Shown here in pieces: positions 5,652-11,751 of a stretch of 18,950 bases of DNA (position 1 is the stretch's first letter; each line of letters starts with the position of its first letter). The stretch covers positions 1 to 18,950 of the forward strand of contig JAICIL010000048.1 of NCBI GenBank assembly GCA_025924435.1, written 5' to 3'. The position numbers and the translations under genes were made by a program. Origin of the DNA: Chloroflexia bacterium (GTDB taxonomy: Bacteria > Chloroflexota > Chloroflexia > Thermomicrobiales > JALYUS01). The notes beneath the pieces are model-generated. The model was not told where the DNA came from, made no database searches, and saw only the letters and a list, made by a program, of their open reading frames with translations.

Positions 5652-8222
5652 TCAGTCGCCGTCGGCGGGGACGAGGGCGGGTTCGACCGCCTTGCGCCGC
5701 TTCGTCGGCGCCGCCGCTTCGGCGGCGACCGGCTCCGCGCCCGTCTCCGTGACGAGGCCGTTCTCGTCGGCGCCGGCCGGGACGCGGGCGAACGAGGCGA
5801 CGCGGTCGCCATCGTCCATCCGCATGACGATCACGCCCTGCGTCGCGCGCCCGATCATGCGGAGATCGGCGACTTTCGTGCGCATGACGATGCCCTTGGC
5901 GGAGATGAAGATGAGATCGTCGGTCGTCTCGACAATTCCCGCCGCGACAATTGTGCCCGTCCTAGGAGTCACATTCATCGCCTTTACGCCAAGGCCGGCC
6001 CGTTTCTGCACCGGGAAGTCCGAGACGCGCGTTCGCTTGCCCAGGCCACTCTCCGAGATGACGAAGAGGCAGATGTCCTTCGCGCGCTCGCCGGGAATGG
6101 CGTCCGCCGAGACGAGCGTGTCGTTCTCCCGCAGCGAGATGGCGTGGACGCCCGCCGCCGTGCGGCCCATCGCCCGCGCGTCGGATTCGTTGAAGCGGAT
6201 CGCCGAGCCGCGCCGCGTCGTGAGGATCATCTGGTCGTTGCCGGTCGTCACGCGCACCCAGCGCAGCTCGTCGCCCTCATCGAGGCCGAGCGCGATCAGG
6301 CCGGACGAGCGGACGGCGGCGAACGCCTTCAATTCCGTCCGCTTGATGCGCCCGTTCTTCGTCACCATCGTCAGGAACGACGAATTGCCGTAATCCGCGA
6401 CGGCGAGCAGGGTCGTGACCGTCTCGTCCTGCTGGATGTTGATCAGTTGGATGATCGGCGTGCCCTTGGCCGTGCGCGAGGCGTCGGGCAGTTCATGCAC
6501 CTTCACCTGGAACGTCTTGCCCCGGTCGGTGAAGAAGAGCAGCGAATCCATCGTGCTGCAATGCAGGATGTGCTCGACCTTGTCCTCTTCCTTCGGCTTG
6601 ACGCCCGTGATGCCGCGCCCGCCCCGGTGCTGCGTCCGGTAGGTGTCGCCGGGGATGCGCTTGATGTAGCCGCTCTTCGTGAGCGTGACGACGACATCCA
6701 CATCGGGGATCAGGTCTTCCTCGCTGAGATCGCCGGACGCCTCGGCGCGGATCTCCGTGCGCCGCTCGTCGCCGTACCGCTCCTTGATGTCCTGCAAATC
6801 CGCCTTGATGATCGTCAGCACGCGCTCCGGGCGGGAGAGGATGTCCTCGTAGTCCCGGATCGCCTTGAGGACTTCCTTGTACTCCTCCTCGATCTTCTTC
6901 CGTTCGAGAGCGGCGAGGCGGGCGAGGCGCAGATCGAGGATCGCTTGCGCCTGCACCTCGGTCAGTTTGAAGTTCGTGCGCAGGTTCTTCCGGGCGGTCT
7001 CCGTCGTCTGCGAGCGGCGGATCGTCGCGATCACCTCATCGAGGTGGTCGAGGGCGATTTTGAGACCTTCGAGGATGTGGGCGCGCTCCCGCGCCTTGCG
7101 CAGTTCGAACTCGGTGCGGCGGCGGATGACGACCTGCCGGTGCGCGATGAATTCCTGCAACGCGCGCTTCAGCGTCAGGGTGTGCGGCTGCGTGCCGTTC
7201 TCCACGAGGGCGATCATGTTGACGCCGAAAGTCGTCTGCAAGGCGGTGTGCTTGAAGAGGTTGTTGAGCACCTTCATCGGCTGGGCGTCGCGCTTCAGTT
7301 CGATGACCATCCGCATGCCGGAGCGGTCGGACTCGTCGCGCAGGTCGCTGATGCCGTCAATCTTGCCATCCTTGACCATGTGGGCGATCTTCTCGATCAG
7401 GGAGGCCTTGTTCACGGCGTACGGCAGTTCGGTGACGATGATCTGGTAGCGGTTGGCGCGCCCCTCCTCGATGTACGCCTTGGCGCGGACGACGACGCGG
7501 CCATTGCCCGTCGAGTACGCCTGCTTGATCCCCTCGCGGCCGAGGATGATGCCGCCGGTCGGGAAGTCCGGCCCCGGCAGCCGCTCGATCAGGTCCGTCA
7601 GCGCGCAATCGGGGTTGTCAATCAGGTAGATCAAGACATCGCAGAGTTCGTTCGCGTTGTGCGGGGGGATATTCGTCGCCATGCCGACGGCGATGCCCGT
7701 CGAGCCGTTCAAGAGGAGGTTCGGCAGGCGGGCGGGCAGGACCTTCTTCGGCTCCTTCAACTCGCCGTCGTAGTTGTCCTCGAAATCAACGGTATCCTTC
7801 TCGATGTCGCGCAGCAGTTCTTCCGCGATTTGCGCCAGTTTCGCCTCGGTGTAGCGCATCGCGGCGGGCGGATCGCCGTCCACCGAGCCGAAGTTGCCCT
7901 GCCCGTCAATCAGCGGGTAGCGCATCGAGAAATCCTGCGCCATGCGGGCCAGTGCGTCATAGATCGCCGTGTCGCTGTGGGGGTGGAAGTTCTTCATCAC
8001 CTCGCCGATGACACCGGCGCACTTGCGATGCTTCGTGTTCGGCCTGAGGCCCATCTGATGCATCGCGTAGAGGATGCGCCGCTGGACGGGCTTCAGGCCG
8101 TCCCGCGCATCGGGGAGCGCGCGCGACACGATGACGCTCATCGCGTAATCGCGATAGGAGTTGCGCATCTCCGTGTCAAGATTTACGAAGCGGACAAGAC
8201 CCCGCTCGTTGCTGTCAACCAT
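5652..8222 (-). CDS. gyrA: DNA gyrase subunit A
   Basis: 856 aa, normal GyrA length. It forms A2B2 with GyrB and introduces negative supercoils by ATP-driven double-strand passage. The breakage-reunion domain shows the catalytic Tyr124 in AAMRYTE. The C-terminal pinwheel contains QHRGGRG near residue 530, matching the GyrA-box that separates gyrase from topoisomerase IV except for His at the second position. The quinolone-resistance region reads HPHSDTAIYD (residues 80-89); the usual Gly before Asp (E. coli Gly81) is Ser here, and E. coli Ser83 is Thr. The start at MVDSNERG is supported by GGAGGG 6 nt upstream. The frame stays open ~1.5 kb further upstream, but that is antisense to the next gene. 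gyrB is not adjacent. A -10 box lies ~120 nt upstream. Confidence 0.97.
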   Translation of the reverse strand: MVDSNERGLVRFVNLDTEMRNSYRDYAMSVIVSRALPDARDGLKPVQRRILYAMHQMGLRPNTKHRKCAGVIGEVMKNFHPHSDTAIYDALARMAQDFSMRYPLIDGQGNFGSVDGDPPAAMRYTEAKLAQIAEELLRDIEKDTVDFEDNYDGELKEPKKVLPARLPNLLLNGSTGIAVGMATNIPPHNANELCDVLIYLIDNPDCALTDLIERLPGPDFPTGGIILGREGIKQAYSTGNGRVVVRAKAYIEEGRANRYQIIVTELPYAVNKASLIEKIAHMVKDGKIDGISDLRDESDRSGMRMVIELKRDAQPMKVLNNLFKHTALQTTFGVNMIALVENGTQPHTLTLKRALQEFIAHRQVVIRRRTEFELRKARERAHILEGLKIALDHLDEVIATIRRSQTTETARKNLRTNFKLTEVQAQAILDLRLARLAALERKKIEEEYKEVLKAIRDYEDILSRPERVLTIIKADLQDIKERYGDERRTEIRAEASGDLSEEDLIPDVDVVVTLTKSGYIKRIPGDTYRTQHRGGRGITGVKPKEEDKVEHILHCSTMDSLLFFTDRGKTFQVKVHELPDASRTAKGTPIIQLINIQQDETVTTLLAVADYGNSSFLTMVTKNGRIKRTELKAFAAVRSSGLIALGLDEGDELRWVRVTTGNDQMILTTRRGSAIRFNESDARAMGRTAAGVHAISLRENDTLVSADAIPGERAKDICLFVISESGLGKRTRVSDFPVQKRAGLGVKAMNVTPRTGTIVAAGIVETTDDLIFISAKGIVMRTKVADLRMIGRATQGVIVMRMDDGDRVASFARVPAGADENGLVTETGAEPVAAEAAAPTKRRKAVEPALVPADGD

Positions 8223-8339
8223 GCATATCCCTCCGGTCAAATCAGGACTGAGGACTGAGCCGGGAGATGCGGCGACGGCGTTCTCGCCGATCGTACTTCC
8301 CATGCGCTCGGTACGCCGTACCCAGTACTTTACACGCAT

Positions 8340-8368
8340 AGTATACCTTAATTGCCGCAAAGCGGAAA
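8340..8368 (-). promoter_or_regulatory. Candidate gyrA promoter
   Basis: Minus-strand TATACT (8345-8340) is a near-consensus -10. TTTCCG (8368-8363) is a partial -35 at 17-bp spacing. The leader would be ~110 nt and contains the GGTAC-GCC-GTACC hairpin. Confidence 0.45.
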
Positions 8369-8400
8369 GTGCGTACGTTCGCACCTGAAACGGGCGTACT

Positions 8401-8414
8401 CGAACGGATGTTCG
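8401..8414. promoter_or_regulatory. LexA/SOS box of the CGAAC-N4-GTTCG type
   Basis: CGAACGGATGTTCG is a perfect palindromic match to the LexA-binding consensus of Bacillus and Actinobacteria (CGAAC, R-N-R-Y, GTTCG). About 0.02 matches to the ten fixed bases would be expected by chance in a window this size at equal base frequencies. It lies about 56 bp upstream of the gyrA -10 box and 58 bp upstream of the ino1 -35 box, overlapping neither core promoter. Confidence 0.5.
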
Positions 8415-8472
8415 CGGTCTGGTCGGGCGAAATATCGGTGGGAGGGGAAATCGGCGCGTCGGTGCGCATCGA

Positions 8473-8502
8473 TTGACAGCGGCGCGGCGCGCGGCGTATT
8501 CT
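8473..8502 (+). promoter_or_regulatory. Sigma70 promoter of ino1
   Basis: A perfect -35 TTGACA (8473-8478) is followed after 18 bp by TATTCT (8497-8502). The start would be near 8509, giving a ~62-nt leader that ends in a strong Shine-Dalgarno. Confidence 0.65.
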
Positions 8503-8570
8503 CGCGCGACGGTGGAGGCCCGTTGGCCGCGCAGTGCGCGCGGTGGGCCGCTTCGCGGAGGAGAGCGAAC

Positions 8571-9698
8571 GTGGAGAGCAACGGGAAGATTAGAGTGGCG
8601 ATCATCGGCGTCGGCAACTGCGCGTCGTCGCTCGTGCAGGGCGTCGAATTCTACAAGAACACGTCGGACGAGACGCATATCCCCGGCCTGATGCACACGA
8701 ACCTCGGCGGCTATCGCATCCGCGACATCGAGTTCACGGCGGCATTCGATGTGAACGTGACGAAGGTCGGCAAGGACCTCTCCGAGGCGATCTGGGCCGA
8801 TCCGAACAACACGATCAAGTTTTCGGACGTCCCGTATCTCAATGTGCGCGTCCATCGCGGCATGACGCACGACGGCATCGGCAAATATCTGTCCGAGGTC
8901 ATCACCAAAGCGCCCGGCCCGACCGCCGACATCACCGGCATCCTCAAGAGCACCGGCACGCAGGTCGTCGTCAATTACCTTCCGGTCGGCTCGGAGCAGG
9001 CGACGAAATGGTATGTCGAGCAAATCCTGAACGCGGGCTGCGCCTTCGTGAACTGCATCCCAGTCTTCATCGCCCGCGAGGATTACTGGCAGAAGCGGTT
9101 CATGAACAAGGGGCTGCCGATCATCGGGGACGACATCAAGAGCCAGGTCGGCGCGACGATCACGCACCGCGTCCTCACCCGCCTGTTCGAGGATCGCGGC
9201 GTCCGCATTGACCGCATGTACCAGTTGAACTTCGGCGGCAACACCGATTTCCTCAATATGCTCGAACGCGACCGGCTGGAGTCGAAGAAGATCTCCAAGA
9301 CGAACTCCGTCACCAGCCAGTTGCCGTACGAGATCGCGCCGGGGAATATCCACGTCGGCCCGTCCGATTATGTGCCGTGGCTGACCGACCGCAAGTGGGC
9401 GAACATCCGCATCGAGGGGACGACCTTCGGCGACGTGCCGCTCTCGCTCGAATTGAAATTGGAAGTCTGGGACAGCCCGAACTCGGCGGGCGTCGTCATT
9501 GACGCGATCCGCTGCGCCCGCCTCGCCCTCGACCACGGTATGAGTGGCGCGCTCACCGCCCCGTCTTCCTACTTCATGAAGTCCCCGCCCGTGCAGGTGA
9601 CGGACGATCAGGCCCGACAGGATACCGAGACCTTCATCCAGGCCCATGCCCGCGACACCGCTCACGTAGCGAGCGAAAAGGCCAAGACACGCACATAA
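8571..9698 (+). CDS. ino1: Inositol-3-phosphate synthase, bacterial/archaeal type
   Basis: Converts glucose 6-phosphate to 1L-myo-inositol 3-phosphate with catalytic NAD, committing carbon to inositol lipids and inositol-derived solutes. 375 aa, matching the short prokaryotic class. The NAD-binding motif [12 protein letters not shown] near residue 13 is like that of the mycobacterial enzyme. Other family sequences are [19 protein letters not shown] and the Lys-rich [10 protein letters not shown] active-site region. GTG 8571 was chosen because GGAGGAG (8557-8563) is 7 nt upstream and the Rossmann fold starts directly; a longer open frame upstream crosses the promoter. Two acyltransferases of the LpxL/PatA family follow on the same strand, so phosphatidylinositol-type lipids are the likely end use. 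Confidence 0.95.
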   Translation: MESNGKIRVAIIGVGNCASSLVQGVEFYKNTSDETHIPGLMHTNLGGYRIRDIEFTAAFDVNVTKVGKDLSEAIWADPNNTIKFSDVPYLNVRVHRGMTHDGIGKYLSEVITKAPGPTADITGILKSTGTQVVVNYLPVGSEQATKWYVEQILNAGCAFVNCIPVFIAREDYWQKRFMNKGLPIIGDDIKSQVGATITHRVLTRLFEDRGVRIDRMYQLNFGGNTDFLNMLERDRLESKKISKTNSVTSQLPYEIAPGNIHVGPSDYVPWLTDRKWANIRIEGTTFGDVPLSLELKLEVWDSPNSAGVVIDAIRCARLALDHGMSGALTAPSSYFMKSPPVQVTDDQARQDTETFIQAHARDTAHVASEKAKTRT

Positions 9699-9708
9699 CG
9701 GTGGCGAC

Positions 9709-9797
9709 GGAACCGCCAAGACGCCAAGGACGCCAAGGAGAAAGAAATTGAGCGATTATTGTGCTCTTCTTCGCGGTTTCTTGGCGTCTTGGCGGTT
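9709..9797. repeat. Long palindromic element, CCGCCAAG family, copy 2
   Basis: Arms 9711-9728 and 9780-9797 (AACCGCCAAGACGCCAAG and complement) are perfect over 18 nt and identical to the outer part of the 3805-3910 element. The left arm carries the third unit (GACGCCAAGG) but the corresponding right unit has diverged to TTCGCGGTTT. The loop again contains GAGAAAGAAA and CTCTTCTTC. The element begins about 10 nt after the ino1 stop and ends 7 nt before the next start codon, where its GGCGG (9790-9794) is the only visible Shine-Dalgarno-like sequence. Confidence 0.85.
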
Positions 9798-9804
9798 GAA
9801 ATAA

Positions 9805-10722
9805 ATGACCCGACTGACGTCTTCATTGCTTTACGTGCTTGTTCGCGTCGCATCCTTTCTTCTCAGCGTCATGCCCGTGCGCCTTTCCTATGCCCTCGCG
9901 GGGGCGATTGGGGAGGCGTACTGTTTCGTGCGGCCGTCGCATTCCCGGTGGGCGGCGTTCAACCTCGCCCGCGTCCTCAATGAGCCGGAATCATCGCCCT
10001 ATGTGCGCAAGGTCGCGCGCCAGTCGTTCGGCAACTATGCCCGCGTGCTGGTGGACTTCTTCCGGTTGCCGTATGCGGCGCACGCGGAAATCAACGCGCA
10101 CGCGAGCGTCATCGGCCTCGAACATCTCGAACGTGCGGCGGCGGAGGGCAAGGGGTTCATCCTCGTCACGGGGCACATGGGGTCGTGGGATCGAGCGGGC
10201 GCGGTCTTCACGGGGTATGGATACACGGCGACGGCCCTCGTGGACACCTTTTCGCCGCCCGAACTCGATCAATGGGTGACGCGGATGCGGCGGAAGTTCA
10301 GGATGAACGCCGTCGCCGTCGAGCGGCCCGGCGCGCTCCGCGAGATGTACCGCGTCTTGCAGCGCCGCGAGGCGCTCGTCCTGCTCGTTGACACGCCCGA
10401 TCCGCGCGGCATCCCCGTCACCTTCTTCGGCGAGCGGACGCGGTTCCCGGCCGGCGTCGCGCAACTGGCGCTGCGAACAGGGTGCCCCGTCGTCGTCGCG
10501 GGTCTCTTCCGGCGGCCCGACATGGTGACGTACGACGGCTTCTGCGCCCTCGCCACGCTCGGCACGTCCGACCCCGCCCCGCCCGCCGACGCCGAGGCGC
10601 TCACCCAGCGAATCGCGACGGCGCTGGAACGAGCCATCGTCGCGCACCCCGCGCAGTGGTACATGTTCCGCCCGCTCTGGCCGGAGAGAAGTTCGGAGTG
10701 CGGAGTTCGGAGTGCGGAGTAA
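9805..10722 (+). CDS. LpxL/PatA-type lysophospholipid acyltransferase (first of two)
   Basis: 305-aa member of the bacterial lipid A / phosphatidylinositol-mannoside acyltransferase family. An N-terminal hydrophobic helix (LLYVLVRVASFLLSVMPV) anchors it to the membrane. The HX4D catalytic motif is HMGSWD (His124, Asp129), followed by FFGERTRFPAG with Glu210, equivalent to the PatA catalytic Glu, and an acceptor-site region DTPDPRGIP. With inositol-phosphate synthase immediately upstream, acylation of an inositol or inositol-mannose lipid is the best guess, as for mycobacterial PatA; lipid A is not implied. No clear independent promoter is seen, so it is probably co-transcribed with ino1. The last ~10 residues (SSECGVRSAE) are encoded by a tandem-repeat element and are likely not functional. 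Confidence 0.85.
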   Translation: MTRLTSSLLYVLVRVASFLLSVMPVRLSYALAGAIGEAYCFVRPSHSRWAAFNLARVLNEPESSPYVRKVARQSFGNYARVLVDFFRLPYAAHAEINAHASVIGLEHLERAAAEGKGFILVTGHMGSWDRAGAVFTGYGYTATALVDTFSPPELDQWVTRMRRKFRMNAVAVERPGALREMYRVLQRREALVLLVDTPDPRGIPVTFFGERTRFPAGVAQLALRTGCPVVVAGLFRRPDMVTYDGFCALATLGTSDPAPPADAEALTQRIATALERAIVAHPAQWYMFRPLWPERSSECGVRSAE

Positions 10723-10780
10723 GTTCATTCTTCGAACGTCGAACATCGAACTCCGCACTGCCCCTCATTGCTCATTGCCC
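10691..10780. repeat. Word-repeat element overlapping the acyltransferase stop codon
   Basis: GTTCGGAGTGCGGA is duplicated in tandem (10691-10704, 10705-10718). A 13-bp inverted repeat pairs AGTGCGGAGTTCG (10697-10709) with 10747-10759. Inside is a TTCGA-ACG-TCGAA hairpin (10731-10743) and the word CGAACRTCGAAC. On the right it ends with CTCATTGCTCATTGCCCC, the same word as in the 4557-4617 hairpin. The first gene's stop (10720-10722) lies inside the element. Confidence 0.7.
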
Positions 10781-10795
10781 CAACTTCGCTACAAT
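10768..10795 (+). promoter_or_regulatory. Candidate promoter of the second acyltransferase
   Basis: TTGCTC (10768-10773) and TACAAT (10790-10795) are spaced by 16 bp. The -35 lies in the CTCATTGC repeat words. It would give the second acyltransferase and XPB helicase a separate transcript. Confidence 0.35.
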
Positions 10796-10848
10796 AGTGG
10801 CGGGGAGCGATGCGTGGGGAGCGTCGCGCAGGGAAGACGGGTCCGGCC

Positions 10849-11751
10849 ATGTTGTACCGCTATTATCGCTTTTGTGAATGGCTGGCGTCGTGGCTGCCCG
10901 AGCGGGCCGCCTACGCGTTGGCGCGGGTGACCGGCGTGGGGCTGTTCATCTTCTGTCGCGGCCTGCGCCGGACGCTGGTCGCCAATCAGCGGCGGCTGCT
11001 GCCCGGCGCATCACGGCGGACGATTGCTCGCAGCGCCCGGCGCGTCGCCATCTCGGTCGCGAAGAATTACTACGACCTGTTCCGCCTCCCGTCGCTATCG
11101 CGGCAGGACCTGCTCGCGTTTTTCGATGTGCAGAGCATCGAACATCTCGTCGCGGCGCACGCGCGCGGCAAGGGCGTCATCATCGTCGCGCCGCACATGG
11201 GCAGTTACAATCTCGTGCCGTCTTATGTGAGCAGCCTCGGCTATCCGACCGTCGCGGTCGTCGAGCGCATCCGCGATCCGAAGTTGCACGAATATTTCTT
11301 CCGATTGCGGGCAAATCAGGATGTGCAATTGCTTTCCACCGGCCCGGAGGATGTGCGCAACATCCTCCGCGCGCTCCGTGCCGGCAGCGGCGTGATGATG
11401 CTGGCGGACCGCGATGTCGGCACGAGCAGCGACGCGGTGACGTTTTTTGGCGAGCGGACGATGCTGCCCGCCGGGCCTGCGTTACTTGCCCGACGCACCG
11501 GAGCGGCATTGCTGCCCGCCTACGCCTACCGCGTCGGCAACACGCGCTCGATCGCCGTCGCGCTGCCGGAAATGGCATTGCCCGCATCCATCGGCACGCC
11601 CGAACAGCGCCGCGCCGCCGACACGCAGGCGGTCGCGCGGCAACTCGAAGCGATGATCCTCGTCGCGCCCGATCAGTGGGACATTCTCCAGCCCGTCTGG
11701 CCGCGCCGGCCCGTCGCGCTCGAACCGGACATCAGCGAGGCGGCCGGTTGA
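10849..11751 (+). CDS. LpxL/PatA-type acyltransferase, second copy with HX4N
   Basis: 300-aa paralogue of the preceding gene. The N-terminal helix (LYRYYRFCEWLASWLPERAA) aligns with that of copy 1. The catalytic region is APHMGSYN: His116 is kept, but the HX4D/E position is Asn121. The second catalytic region FFGERTMLPAG retains Glu202. It may acylate a second position of the same lipid, as paired acyltransferases do in lipid A and PIM synthesis, or have altered specificity. The start at ATG 10849 is chosen by alignment with copy 1; GGGAAG lies 12 nt upstream, which is long, and ATG 10810 is an alternative with a poorly spaced GGGGAG. The stop TGA overlaps the ATG of the helicase gene by 1 nt, indicating translational coupling. 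Confidence 0.82.
   Translation: MLYRYYRFCEWLASWLPERAAYALARVTGVGLFIFCRGLRRTLVANQRRLLPGASRRTIARSARRVAISVAKNYYDLFRLPSLSRQDLLAFFDVQSIEHLVAAHARGKGVIIVAPHMGSYNLVPSYVSSLGYPTVAVVERIRDPKLHEYFFRLRANQDVQLLSTGPEDVRNILRALRAGSGVMMLADRDVGTSSDAVTFFGERTMLPAGPALLARRTGAALLPAYAYRVGNTRSIAVALPEMALPASIGTPEQRRAADTQAVARQLEAMILVAPDQWDILQPVWPRRPVALEPDISEAAG

Larger units (their letters stand above)
8223..8570. other. Divergent intergenic region between gyrA and ino1 (348 nt)
   Basis: No gene is seen here. It contains a tandem AGGACTG duplication (8244-8257) in the gyrA leader, a short GGTAC-GCC-GTACC hairpin (8310-8322), a gyrA -10 box (8340-8345), a GTGCG-N6-CGCAC dyad (8369-8384), a LexA-type palindrome (8401-8414), the ino1 promoter (8473-8502) and the ino1 Shine-Dalgarno GGAGGAG (8557-8563). 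Confidence 0.6.

Noticed and set aside
5376..8258. Plus-strand open frame of 960 codons antisense to gyrA
   Set aside because: gyrA on the minus strand is unambiguous; the plus frame has no domain and no suitable ribosome-binding site.
8223..9719. N-terminal extension of the gyrA frame to 1355 codons
   Set aside because: The extension is antisense to ino1; GyrA homology and a good Shine-Dalgarno start at 8222.
3805..9797. Palindromic elements as a CRISPR array
   Set aside because: Copies are far apart, have internal dyads rather than regular spacers, and no cas gene is present.
3805..9797. Palindromic elements as transposon ends
   Set aside because: Each element is only ~90-106 nt, the loop has no coding capacity, and no consistent target-site duplication was seen flanking the arms. 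A non-autonomous (MITE- or REP-like) origin remains open.
10878..11750. N-terminal extension of the XPB frame
   Set aside because: It overlaps the second acyltransferase in another frame and has no domain; the ATG at 11751 is at the XPB domain start and overlaps the upstream stop.
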